The position numbers and the translations under genes were made by a program. Below, piece after piece: positions 1-9,154 of a stretch of 64,000 bases of DNA. The stretch is taken from positions 1 through 64,000 of the forward strand of contig NZ_CAJNOB010000070.1 in NCBI RefSeq assembly GCF_905250085.1, read 5' to 3'. The DNA comes from Candidatus Methylacidithermus pantelleriae. Its GTDB lineage: Bacteria; Verrucomicrobiota; Verrucomicrobiia; Methylacidiphilales; Methylacidiphilaceae. Below the pieces are notes generated by a model that ran no database searches, was not told the DNA's origin, and worked only from the letters and a program-made list of their open reading frames with translations. The first letter of the stretch is position 1. The number at the start of each line of letters is the position of its first letter.

Positions 1-393
1 GGGGCACGTTCGATCTTCCAGCTGGTCCTGCTTCCTTGGGCAATAGCCCACCGACTCGCAGGGGACCACAGGAGGCAGTTCAGAGCTCTCTTCCTGGGCA
101 GGGAAAAAAAGATGGTTGAGGTCTTCCACGTACACCTTCCGCAGGTAAAGCGGCCATTGGTCTGGGGGCACTTTGAGGTTGAGCCAACCAAAAGGGGTCG
201 AGACGGAGGCGATTGCATCCGGAAGCTTGCGTTTGTCGAGGGAAAGGAGCCGGGGAGGGATGGGCGGGAGACTCTGGATTTCTCTTCGATAACGCATCCA
301 CCGGATTTCTTCGGCCAGTGAGGCAATGGTGGTAGCACTGAATTGACCTTGTCGAGGGTTGCTATGTCGAATTTCCGGTTGTTCTTTTTCCAT
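1..393 (-). CDS. Hypothetical protein, N-terminal part, cut by the left window edge
   Basis: An open frame of 131 codons begins with ATG at 393 on the minus strand and runs off base 1 without a stop. It starts MEKEQPEIRHSNPRQGQFSA and contains a mid segment with many Arg, Leu and Trp residues (YLRKVYVEDL near residue 93). No signal peptide or membrane segment is visible in this part. An AAAGG stretch directly before the ATG is a weak ribosome binding site. It lies 179 bases downstream of the GspE-like ATPase gene on the same strand, so it may belong to the same transcript and to the secretion locus. I do not recognise a family. Confidence 0.5.
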   Translation of the reverse strand, partial: MEKEQPEIRHSNPRQGQFSATTIASLAEEIRWMRYRREIQSLPPIPPRLLSLDKRKLPDAIASVSTPFGWLNLKVPPDQWPLYLRKVYVEDLNHLFFPAQEESSELPPVVPCESVGYCPRKQDQLEDRTCP

Positions 394-572
394 ACCTTTT
401 AGGAATAGGTTGAAGAGTTCCCACACTGCTTGGGGTCTTGGCTTGCCCTCAGCCTAACCAAAGGCTGCCGTCCCACAGTGGCAAAAGGCAAGGGTTTGAC
501 AATCCTTTCCTTTTGGTCCCTCCGAGCGCTTCGTTGACAAGCCAAAACAACCTTTTGCGAAGGGGAAAAAGA

Positions 573-2713
573 CTAGCCTCCCGGATGGGCCCGACGATAG
601 GCACACAAAAGCAATGCTTCTTCTCGGGAAAGAACCCCTGTGAGAAAAAGTTCTGCTGCTTGGGTTGCTAAACTTTTGTAGCCTCGGCCTTCGTTGTGTG
701 CCCGTAACTTCCAAGGAGGCGCGTTTTCTTCAATTAAGGCCAAAATTTCTCCGTCAATCGGAAAAAGTTCCATCAGGGGTATCCTCGCGGCTCTACCCGT
801 TCCTCGGCAGGCAAGACAACCTGCTGACTCCGCCACCACAGGTTCAGGTATGGGGACGGGGGGAAAGAGAGCTAGATCGGAACGAGTCGCCGGGCGTGTT
901 TTCTTGCAGTAAGGGCACAAGGGCGAAACCAAGCGCTGAGAAACCACAAGCTTAAGGGCGTATCCGGCTACGAGCCGGTCGATTCCGAAGCTCTGGACTA
1001 GCCGTTCGAGAACTCCGACCGCATCGGAAGCATGAATAGAGCTTAAGACAAGGTGACCCGTCAAGCTGGCATTAATAGCAATCTTTGCGCTTTCACTATC
1101 GCGGATCTCCCCTACCATAAGCACATCTGGGTCCTGCCGAACGACGGCTCGAAGGGCGCGCTCAAAGGTAATTCCTGCTTCTTCTCGGATTTCAATCTGC
1201 AGAGCGTCCGGAAAGTGTTTCTCGACTGGGTCCTCTACGGTAACGATCTTGCATCTGGGGGTAGAAAGCTGATGCAAAAGGGCGTAGAGCGTCGTTGTTT
1301 TTCCGCTTCCCGTGGGACCGGTAGACAGAAACATTCCTTCTCCCTGGGACAAAAACCACAGGAGGGTTCGCTGCTCCAGAGCGGCCAATTGCAGATCCGC
1401 AAGAGTCGGTACTCGGGCTGAAAAGATCCGGATGGCAACAGCTTCCTCCATACCTTTGGCGACGACAATGTTGTAACGCTGATCATATCGGACTCCTCGG
1501 TAGAGATGGCACCCACTGCCATCCTGAAGGATCCCTTTGGCGTCGGGAGCCATGTTCCCAAAAAGCTTAATGCGATCCAGAAGGACCGCGTACTGGCGCC
1601 GTGTGAGCGGCGCCTGTTCGTAGTAGTCCCCCTGAATTCGAAAGCGGACCCGTACAAAATCGACCTTGGGCTCGAGGGAGATATCACTTGCCCCCATGTC
1701 GAGGGCTCGATTGAGAAGGGCATCAAATAGGGTAATCCCGGCACGGTTCGTGTCCTCGAGATCGCAAATCGGCCAGTCGCGGACGTGAAGAGGATCTCCC
1801 CAGAAGATAGGGGAGCGAGGCTTTTGAGCATCGAATCTCTGGCGTAACTCCTCAAAATAGGAAGGAGGGCAAGCAAAGATGCGAATCTTGGCATTAAGCT
1901 TCTCCATCAACCGGTCCAGGAGCTCTTCCGAGAGTGCTTGAGGAGTAACGATCCAAGCATTGGTAGCACTCCGTCTCCAAAGAAGAGCTTCCATGTCCTC
2001 GCTTAAGGGGCCAGCCTGCCAGACGGATCCTCGTGGAACCACGGGTCGGCTTTCTGAGGCCATCCACAACTCTGAGACCAAATCAGTGGGCGCCGAGTAA
2101 AGTCCTGGTTCCAATCCCAGCGCCTCGGCCCATCGAGCCAGATCCTCTTGGTCCCAACCTGGATCGGCAAGCTGACCGCGTTCGATGGCGGCTACAAAGT
2201 TGGCGTAGTCTTGGGGGGCCAAAAGGACGATCCGTTTCGGTTGCCCCGGATAAAGGTAGGCAAGCTCCTTTTCCAGCTCCAAAAGAACAAAGGGATTCAG
2301 GATACCGAAGACCAAAACGGGGTTCTCCTGGAGAAGCAGAGCGTACCATTCCCGAGCCAGCCGTCGAGCGGCAGGTTCCAGGGCTTTGGGTGGAACGGGG
2401 TGGGTAGGGTCAACTGGGTACAAGACTGGCCACTCTTCCATCCCATGCGTAAACACTTCGGCCCAGCGATCCCATGGGAAGAGCCGACAATAAAGCACCA
2501 GGGACTCTTCCAAGCGCTGATCCGCGGTAGCGGTGGCCCAAGCTTTAAGAGTTTCGGTGAGTACGAGCCGGTGTTTAAGGAGAAAGGCTTCCAGAGCTTC
2601 GCTGGCACGGACTTGCGTAGCTTCCATCCGATCTCTGCTTGGAGGGTTCTCTTTCCCTCCTTCCCAATAGGGTGGAGGCGAATCGATCTGCTGTGCCCTT
2701 TGGGGCCAGCACA
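573..2713 (-). CDS. PilB/GspE-family secretion ATPase in a T4S locus
   Basis: Hexameric motor ATPase of the type II secretion/type IV pilus (GspE/PilB) family. A GspE-like domain near residues 320-440 precedes the Walker A motif GPTGSGKTT (about residue 465), an Asp/His box region, the Walker B-type stretch DPDVLMVGEIRD, and a tetracysteine zinc motif (CPYC about residue 600, CLAC about 635). That motif is typical of GspE/PilB and absent from VirB11. The N-terminal 300 residues are not recognised. ATG at 2713 is preferred over ATG at 2732 because AGGAGG lies about 9 bases before it. The gene diverges from the VirB8-like gene across about 50 bases, so both probably share a promoter region. Its pairing with VirB-type genes is unusual. 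Family assignment is sure; its role in T4S is inferred. Confidence 0.9.
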
Positions 2714-2764
2714 TTTCACGGGTCCTCCTCATAAAAAGGGTGAGGGGAGCTGATCCTCAGCCTT

Positions 2765-3547
2765 ATGTTAGGAAACACACCGCATCAAACCCGCTTGCCG
2801 AAACGACTGGCTGACGAGAACTATCCAGTCGAGAAGCCACCCGCGCTCCCAAGCTTCCTTCGGACGGTTTGGGAGTGGAAAGAGGATATCGCCGTCGTCA
2901 ACAGCTGGCTTCTGGTATTGTGCTTCGCCCAAATGGTAGCACTCCTCCTGGTAGGAGGAGTGTTATGGTACAAGATTCACGAACCCACCCGAATTGTTCT
3001 CGATCTTCCCGGATATGTGGTCTGGCCCAAGTCCGACGTTTTTCGTCTCAGAGAAGATATGGTGGCCAACTTCCTGCGTGAGATCGGTAAAGCCCTCTAT
3101 GAGGTTAACCCGGGCTCGTACAACATCATGGACGTAGGCTCGCGGGTCAGCCCCCATGTCGTTCGGGCGTTTCGGGATGTGTACGGACCACTGGCGGCTT
3201 CTGGTGATTCTCAGAGGATCGTATGGGATCTCCGTGAAATCCGTCGTTATGTGGACCCGAAACGGCCCAAATACTTAACGATCGCCGCCCGAGCCAACCG
3301 GGCTCGCTACCGAGTCCGCAACGGCCTTCCAGAAATCACCACGGAAGAGGTGATCCACCTTTTTTATTTAAGCGAAGTGATTCCCACTCCGGATAACCCG
3401 GTAGGCCTCCGGCTTGACGGCGTGCAGGAATATCGTGGACCGGAAGGAGAGAAGCTCTGGCAATTGACCGTTCCCGTGGCCGGTTCCGTGGACCCTTCGA
3501 CCAAAGATTCGATTTTGCCACCGAAAAGTAGTTCAAGCGACTCATGA
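2765..3547 (+). CDS. VirB8/TraE-like T4S inner-membrane component
   Basis: The protein has a cytoplasmic N-terminus of about 45 residues, one transmembrane helix (about residues 47-70, rich in Leu, Val and Gly) and a periplasmic domain of about 190 residues, which is the VirB8/TraE layout. VirB8 proteins nucleate the inner-membrane complex of type IV secretion and contact VirB9 and VirB10. Those are exactly the kinds of genes that follow here (overlap of 4 bases, then a 13-base gap), supporting the call. ATG at 2765 is the first start after the divergent ATPase gene; a purine-rich GAGGGGAG lies rather far upstream. Sequence similarity to VirB8 is not strong by eye, so topology and gene order carry most of the assignment. 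Confidence 0.6.
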   Translation: MLGNTPHQTRLPKRLADENYPVEKPPALPSFLRTVWEWKEDIAVVNSWLLVLCFAQMVALLLVGGVLWYKIHEPTRIVLDLPGYVVWPKSDVFRLREDMVANFLREIGKALYEVNPGSYNIMDVGSRVSPHVVRAFRDVYGPLAASGDSQRIVWDLREIRRYVDPKRPKYLTIAARANRARYRVRNGLPEITTEEVIHLFYLSEVIPTPDNPVGLRLDGVQEYRGPEGEKLWQLTVPVAGSVDPSTKDSILPPKSSSSDS

Positions 3548-4485
3548 AAAGATTCTTGCCCACCTTTGTTCTATTGTCTTTTTGGCTCCTAGGCCTTCGG
3601 GCTTTGGGTCAAAATCCTTATCCAACGTTCCCGTATGGCTACGGTGATAATCCTTCCTCTCAGAATCCCAACCCCATTGTGGAAGAAGAGGCTCCCCCGG
3701 TTACCATCAATGGAAAGAAAGTCGAAGAACTGAGTGAAGAAGAGCTTTTGGAATTTCTTCAAAATAAAGTTCGAGACATTGAGCAAGACGATGGTCAAGT
3801 TGAGATCCTGAGGGTCGCACCCGGATATCCGTTGGTCCTTGCGTTTTCGGATCCAGTCCTTGGTTGGGAAGTCGGGGACCCCAAACTACTAGAAATTAGC
3901 CGGAAAAATTCGACTCTGGTGCTTCGCCCGATGGACCGTTCGGGCGATACAACACTTGTCGTGTTCTTTAGCGGGAACCGCACGCGCCCCTACCATGTTT
4001 TCGTCGAGGAGAGCTTTGCTACGGGGATGACGCTCCTGCGCGTTGCGCCCTTTGATTCCCTGGCCCACAAAATTATGTGGGCTTCTGGGCCCGATGGCCA
4101 GTACGGCGGGGTAGCAGATATCGCTCGTGTTATCCAGAACTACGATCTTTTGGTTCGGGAAAAGGCGCTCAGTCCCCGAGAAGTACATCGGATCCCCATT
4201 TTTAAGCATTCCGAACTGACCGGATTCGATTACTATTATGTGTACCGGTTTTCTTCGGGACCTATTGCCATCTCCTTTTCGTGGCGTAATCCTTTCCCCT
4301 ATCGAGTCAGACTCGATGAATCAAGTCTCCGGGTCGCCATTGGAAATTCCCGATTCATTCCTGATTTCGTTTCCGTGAACCACGAAGTTCTTCCCCCTGG
4401 AAGGGCTACGAGCGGATTTCTCGTTCTTTTAGATCCACCTTTCCACCCAGCACAACCCTTTAAACTCGTTTGGAAAACGGAGTAG
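3544..4485 (+). CDS. VirB9/TraK-like periplasmic T4S core protein
   Basis: A signal peptide (MKRFLPTFVLLSFWLLGLRA, probable cleavage after ALG) is followed by an acidic linker. A beta-rich domain (about residues 80-160) has the pattern of the VirB9/TraK/TrbG N-terminal domain: a start like ILRVAPGYPLVLAFSDP, then alternating strands ending in YHVFVEES. The C-terminal half (FDYYYVYRFSSGPIAISFSW) could be the outer-membrane complex part. ATG overlaps the TGA of the VirB8-like gene (ATGA), showing translational coupling. VirB9 family members form the outer-membrane ring with VirB7 and VirB10. The assignment rests on the beta pattern, export signal and position between VirB8- and VirB10-like genes. 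Confidence 0.6.
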   Translation: MKRFLPTFVLLSFWLLGLRALGQNPYPTFPYGYGDNPSSQNPNPIVEEEAPPVTINGKKVEELSEEELLEFLQNKVRDIEQDDGQVEILRVAPGYPLVLAFSDPVLGWEVGDPKLLEISRKNSTLVLRPMDRSGDTTLVVFFSGNRTRPYHVFVEESFATGMTLLRVAPFDSLAHKIMWASGPDGQYGGVADIARVIQNYDLLVREKALSPREVHRIPIFKHSELTGFDYYYVYRFSSGPIAISFSWRNPFPYRVRLDESSLRVAIGNSRFIPDFVSVNHEVLPPGRATSGFLVLLDPPFHPAQPFKLVWKTE

Positions 4486-4498
4486 CCAATAAGAAACT

Positions 4499-5677
4499 AT
4501 GTGGGATCGAAAGGGTTTGCTTCTTGCACTCGCCGGGCTGTTGGGGGTTGGAACTGTTTTTTTTCTTTTGCCTTTAATTCCCCTCAAAGATTTCTGCCGC
4601 CGGATCGTGACGGAAGCCTTTGTTACGTACCACCACATGGAGGTTTTGGGCAAAGGAAGTGTTTCGGCTAAAAAAACGGAGCCCCAACGCCCCACCAAAC
4701 CCGCTAAGATCGAGAAGGTTTTGATCGAAAAGGGCAAAGAGACTCCCCTCTCGGGCGTGATCCCTCAAACCATGGCCCCCGAAGCTCCTCCTCCTAAACC
4801 TCCCGCTCCTCCGGTAGCTATTACTTCCCCCTCTTTTGGCAAAAAAATCGCACTTAACCCTGGGGATACTCCTTCGCCCGATCGCGAAGCCCCCGTTCCC
4901 AGAGGCCTTATGACTCAAACCCCTCTGGCGGAAGGGGGATCCTCTTCTCCCCAACACGTTGTGACGCGTTGGAAAGCCAAGCGATATCTCTTTCGAAACC
5001 TTTCGGATACCGCTTTAACAGGCACAACAGGAACGGAAGAAAAAGGCGATTTTTCATCGATTAACCCTCAAACCTTTGCGCCCAGGGGTGAAATGATCGA
5101 AGCGGCCCTGGTTAACTGTGCTTTTTCCTCCAATACTGAGATTGATGTTGTTGGTGCGGTCTGGCTTCCCTTTTATTTCCAGGGACATCTTCTTTTGGAA
5201 CCCGGTTGCCGCCTGTTGGGAACCGCAAGCCGAGGCAAGCTGCGCGACCGAATGAGGGTCCGATTCGATCATATTATTTTAAAGGATGGCCGGTCCTTAC
5301 CCATCGATGGTGTGGCCCTTCATACTGACGGAACCGAGGGTATTAAGGGGTATGTGATCAGTGAATGGGCCAAGCGTATCATTGCTCCGATGACCGCAGA
5401 GCTTGGACAGTCGTTTTTATACGCCCTTCAATACCAGAGCTATACGTATACGATGACCCCTCTCGGGCCCTACGGGGTCCCGAAGGATCAATCAATGACA
5501 GGGGCTTATCAATACGCTGGAACCTACGGTGGCATATCTGCGCTGCAAAAGATACAAGAGCTTTTGGTTGAAGATTTGGAAGAATATCGTCCATATGTGT
5601 TTGTACCGGCTGGAACGCGATTTCGTGTCTATCTGAGAAAGTATGTAGATGTTTCGCAAGCCGATTATGGAAAATAA
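4499..5677 (+). CDS. VirB10/TraB-like T4S channel protein
   Basis: A short cytoplasmic N-terminus and one transmembrane helix (residues about 7-28) are followed by a long Pro/Lys-rich periplasmic linker (about residues 55-165) and a C-terminal beta-barrel domain. The barrel domain has family hallmarks: LVNCAFSSNTEIDVVGAVW, then LLLEPGCRLLGTASRGKLRD and the strand VRFDHIILKDGRSLPIDGVA. A helical segment near residue 300 (ISEWAKRIIAPMTAELGQSF) is followed by a Tyr/Gly-rich stretch that may form the antenna. The protein ends near VFVPAGTRFRVYL, the usual last strand of VirB10. It bridges inner and outer membranes. It lies 13 bases after the VirB9-like gene and 18 bases before the lipoprotein gene. 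This is the clearest core-complex assignment in the cluster. Confidence 0.85.
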   Translation: MWDRKGLLLALAGLLGVGTVFFLLPLIPLKDFCRRIVTEAFVTYHHMEVLGKGSVSAKKTEPQRPTKPAKIEKVLIEKGKETPLSGVIPQTMAPEAPPPKPPAPPVAITSPSFGKKIALNPGDTPSPDREAPVPRGLMTQTPLAEGGSSSPQHVVTRWKAKRYLFRNLSDTALTGTTGTEEKGDFSSINPQTFAPRGEMIEAALVNCAFSSNTEIDVVGAVWLPFYFQGHLLLEPGCRLLGTASRGKLRDRMRVRFDHIILKDGRSLPIDGVALHTDGTEGIKGYVISEWAKRIIAPMTAELGQSFLYALQYQSYTYTMTPLGPYGVPKDQSMTGAYQYAGTYGGISALQKIQELLVEDLEEYRPYVFVPAGTRFRVYLRKYVDVSQADYGK

Positions 5678-5695
5678 AAATAAAAGGGAGGATAT

Positions 5696-6583
5696 ATGAA
5701 TAACAGGTGCGTTACTTTTGCTTTCATCGTTGGAGGTACGATTATCTTTTGCGGTTGCTCAGGTAACCCAAGCCAGCGCATGGGCGCTCTTCCCGTCGAT
5801 CCCGCGCTGATCCAAAACAGTTACGACTATACAAAACCATACGACGTTCAGGACAAAGGAAAGCCGGCTTACGTTTTGCCCGTAATCAATCACGGATGGG
5901 TGAAGGCTCAGGTAGACCCCAAGACGGGTCAATGGATTGGCGGGCACTACGTAGGGACGGTTGTGGAACAGGGTCATTGGGCAACCTTGGAAGAGGCTGA
6001 ACTTTCCGGGCGACCCTACCTCAGAGCCGATAACGGGCAGGTGATCGTTCCCGATCCGGTCCAGAAAAATCCAGGCACCTCCGATGGAGGAGTAGAAATT
6101 GACCTGGTGACTCTCCGCGAGCGCGTGCAGAAGTTGGAAAAAAACATGTCAGAAGTTCTGCCGCCGGAAGAACTGCGCAGGGGTCTCGGAGAAACCGATA
6201 TCCAGGCCAAACAGGATTCGATCCCGGAAAAGGCACTTCCGGGCATCGTTGTCGGAGATCCCTCAGAAGGAGCGGGTGTCCACCAGGCTGTGGGCAGCAC
6301 GACACGGACTGTCTCCTTCGCCACGGTAGGGGAAGAGGAACCGAGGGGAACTCGAACAACCGAAGCTCATAGTATTTCTCCGCGTGCCACAGACCTAAAG
6401 TCTTTGGAGATCCCGGTCGGCAAGCCTGGAGAAAAGATGGCCGTTCGAGCGCCAGCCGGGGACTACTTGGTGGTGGAATTTGAACCGGACAAGAAGGTGC
6501 AAGTGACTTACCGGAACAAGACCATGCAAAAGCCGATTCCTCCCGGGAAGGACGTCCTTGTACTGACTCTTCCTGCTGATTAA
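5696..6583 (+). CDS. Lipoprotein, candidate VirB7/TraV-like T4S component
   Basis: A signal peptide ends in a lipobox (FCGC, modified Cys about residue 21), so an acylated envelope lipoprotein of about 275 mature residues is expected. The mature part has a conserved-looking first domain (Tyr/Pro-rich, about residues 40-110), a short coiled-coil-like stretch (LRERVQKLEKNMSEV), a low-complexity linker and a final beta-type segment. A strong ribosome binding site (GGGAGGATAT) precedes the ATG. In F- and P-type systems a TraV/VirB7 lipoprotein sits beside TraK and TraB, and this gene has that position, but it is much longer than VirB7. The role is inferred from context. The decayed IS607 element starts right after this gene. 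Confidence 0.55.
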   Translation: MNNRCVTFAFIVGGTIIFCGCSGNPSQRMGALPVDPALIQNSYDYTKPYDVQDKGKPAYVLPVINHGWVKAQVDPKTGQWIGGHYVGTVVEQGHWATLEEAELSGRPYLRADNGQVIVPDPVQKNPGTSDGGVEIDLVTLRERVQKLEKNMSEVLPPEELRRGLGETDIQAKQDSIPEKALPGIVVGDPSEGAGVHQAVGSTTRTVSFATVGEEEPRGTRTTEAHSISPRATDLKSLEIPVGKPGEKMAVRAPAGDYLVVEFEPDKKVQVTYRNKTMQKPIPPGKDVLVLTLPAD

Positions 6584-6647
6584 AGAGTGTCCGGCACGGC
6601 GGTCCGGATAATTTGGCGTACGCATCATGCGTATTTGCGCCGGATAC

Positions 6648-8014
6648 CGTTCCTAAAACCATAGCCAACCATTGGCCTATCTGGGAAGATCATCCGGGAC
6701 GCTGGCCGAACAGCGCTGCTGAGGATTCGCGTGGCGAGGTTTCAGAGGCAAAGCTCGGGTAGCGGCCCATTCCCGCGTTCTCTGCGGCAGAGGCCCGGGA
6801 GGAAGCCATTGGCCTTCAACCGGAGATGCGCTGCATGCACCGCTTTGAGCCTATTCCCAAGCGCCGGCCAGATGGAGCATAGATGCTTCGTCCGATTGCT
6901 TGCGGGCAGGGCGAAGGTGACATGACCTGCGTCGCAGGTGGGCGCTACCGCCTCCCACACCCACGGCCGTTTAGACAGACCCAATCCTCTCGGAGCGAGA
7001 GCACGAGGCCGCCCCCCTGGCAAGAGCGGGTGCCACGACGACGCGCGTGATTGATCGCACCGATCACAGACGTGTCGGCCGGGTCGACTTCGATCACCTC
7101 GACTTCGGCACGAACAAAAGCCGACTTGAGCCATCACGATCGCCTTACCAATAGGCGAAGGAAGAGAGCAAGCAAGCTCGAACGGAACTTACCGACTCCA
7201 ACTCGAGTTATCGCTTGCGAAGGTTCCATCGTTCGATCACCAGCGGCTTACCCGATTCAGCACGGGCCCGGGTGATCTCTTTGCACGCACCAGTAAAAAT
7301 CTCTTTGGCCTGCTTCTCCCTTTTGCCAAGAAGATTCAGTCCGATCCGGCGGCGGATTCTTGCGAGATTGCCCAGGCGGCCGATTTTGCCCAAGGCGCGA
7401 TGATCCTCGTTCGTGTCGATGCCGACACCTCCAGCAAGGCGGTGTGCCCCCAGAAAAGGAGTCCGCACCTCGACGCTTGGCAACCACCCGCTACCACTTT
7501 TCTATCCCGCACGAAGCGGTAGCTTAAGCGCCAATCCCTCCGCCTCCGGACCGGTGTATCGGTCTTGGGTTGTCGTGGTCACCATCCGGCTTGCGGAGAG
7601 CGCCTGAGGGATTACTTGCTCGCCGTAGGCGAGGCGGACGCGCTCGAGAACCAGGTATTGGCTTGGGCTCTCCCATCCGTCCGATGCAGGCTTCTTTTCT
7701 CGGGCTCGCGGAAAAGCTTTTCCGCGCTCCGGATCCCGCTCCTTAGCCTGATCAATGAGCTCGGGCCGCGGCTCGCCGATCGAAGCGATTTTTCCTTCAC
7801 GCTCGGACCCGGAGGGCATGGAACTCTGGGACGGCCAAGCCGAACCGCGGCAGGAAGAATCGCGTAATTTTCTTCAGCGAAACACGAGCCCGCATCTTGC
7901 AGAAAAACCCACTGCGCTCGCCCGTAGAGCGCCGCATAGGTCTTAAGCAGCTCCCCCTGCTCGGCCGTCACCCGCAAACCGCGTCGGGTAAGCGAAAACA
8001 CGGAGCTTCCTCAT
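6648..8014 (-). pseudogene. tnpB: IS607 TnpB, broken (copy 1)
   Basis: TnpB proteins of IS607/IS605 elements are RNA-guided nucleases with a RuvC fold. Pieces are readable in different frames: an N-terminal stretch near 7.9 kb (RVTAEQGELLKTYAALYGRA), then the RuvC segments GVGIDTNEDH (first Asp) and LVIERWNLRKR (Glu) near 7.2-7.45 kb, and a C-terminal stretch to about 6.65 kb. At least two frameshifts separate them. Similar text in copies 2 and 3 confirms homology. Confidence 0.75.
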
Positions 8015-8577
8015 GCGATCGCTTCGAGCGCCTTCTTGGCGCGGTTTCGAGCAAATCTCTTCCGGTAAAGCCTAGCACACAAGGACACAAGGGTCTCATA
8101 CAGATGGCACACCATATCGTCGATCATCCCATTCGGACCCACCACCAGGATAGATCGGCCCTGCGCGGTCCATGCCGCTTCCCGGTACTCGAAACCGATA
8201 GGGATCACTCGGTCGCGCTGCTCGACCAGGATGACGCCAACCTGTGGATCACACACCTGCCCAACAAGCCCCCTGCGATGGCCGTTCATCCCCGAGCCGA
8301 CCTTCTTGACGGCCTTGACGATCCCCAACTCTTTGTTTGAGGGCCAACTCGGAAAACCCAAGCCACCTGTCTGTCTCAATCGGCTTTTGGATCGGCGCTC
8401 GCACACACGCGCATAAAGGGCCACGCTACCGGGTGGTGCCGCCTCCGCCTCCGTGTGCACGATTACTGTCCCGGGCGACAACTATTCTGCGGGAAGAGGC
8501 AAACGCCTCTGCTTCCCCATCCGCCAAGTCGTCTTGTAGCCAACACCCTGCCGCTGGGCCCGTCCAGCTAACTTGAT
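8011..8577 (-). pseudogene. tnpA: IS607 TnpA serine recombinase, broken (copy 1)
   Basis: The reading frame starts where the sister copy has ATGAAG, but here the codon is ATC, so the start is lost. An in-frame TAG follows the MerR-like DNA-binding region (near PLPAE). The recombinase part is then open: ALYARVC, GSGMNGHRRGL and ILVEQRDR match the resolvase core. The nucleophile Ser of the YARVS motif is Cys (TGT) in this copy. The C-terminus KKALEAIA and TGA stop overlap the ATG of tnpB. This enzyme would cut and join the IS607 ends. It is not functional as it stands. Confidence 0.8.
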
Positions 8578-8887
8578 CGGGATATAGTACGATCCAGAGC
8601 CTTACGTGCCCATACCCTTTTTAGCTGTCGGCACCCCTCAAAGGGGGAAACGCCCGAGCCAATGGGCAGTACGCTCTTATTCAGGTCGAACGGCTCGATC
8701 AAGGACGCGGCGCGTCGTGTGGTGCGCACGATGGTTTGATTCCTGCCTTCGGACCAAAAGAGATTATGCTTTCGAAGGATCCGGGTATAAAATTGCACCA
8801 TCGTTTTCCTAGCACCTGAGTCCCATGATCCCGGACGAGAGGTGGCTTTCTCAGGGGCTTGTGACGTCGGCTCGATAGGCAAAAACG

Positions 8888-9154
8888 TTACAGCCGCTGC
8901 TTAAAAGATCGCGCTTGGCTAAGCCTCATCAAGTAGTGGTTTTTTTCGTGCCATGGTAAGCGACCGAGAGGTGTGGCTCGCTTGTCCGCAAGCTGGCAAT
9001 CAAGAAAGGGATACAGCGGGACATTTCCGCCAAGGGTTGGCTGCGAAGCAAGTCCACCGGCTCCACCGGGCCACGGATTTTCTAGCGAAAAACTCCCGGG
9101 GAGGGGTAGGGACAGTTTAAGCTCTGGGCTTAGGCTTTTCCGTCGGCTAAGCAA
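8888..9154 (-). CDS. Possible small hypothetical protein downstream of parB
   Basis: An 88-codon frame begins with TTG at 9154, overlapping the parB stop, on the same strand. The C-terminal part (YPFLDCQLADKRATPLGRLP) looks protein-like, but the TTG start has no clear ribosome binding site and no family is recognised. It could equally be chance. The bases from 8578 to 8887 show no gene. Confidence 0.25.
   Translation of the reverse strand: MLSRRKSLSPELKLSLPLPGSFSLENPWPGGAGGLASQPTLGGNVPLYPFLDCQLADKRATPLGRLPWHEKNHYLMRLSQARSFKQRL

Larger units (their letters stand above)
6648..8577 (-). mobile_element. Decayed IS607-family element, copy 1
   Basis: A serine-recombinase-type TnpA remnant is followed on the same strand by an overlapping TnpB remnant, the IS607 order. 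Both are interrupted by stops and frameshifts. Nucleotide similarity to the relics at 55.7-57.8 kb and 62.95-64 kb is visible by eye: for example GCTGGCCGAACAGCGCTGCT at 6692 has counterparts in both other copies. The element sits between T4S genes and splits the cluster. Exact ends were not resolved; the limits given are the outermost recognisable coding homology. Confidence 0.8.

Noticed and set aside
8568-8882. 104-codon minus-strand frame between the IS607 relic and parB
   Set aside because: No ribosome binding site or homology; likely decayed flank.
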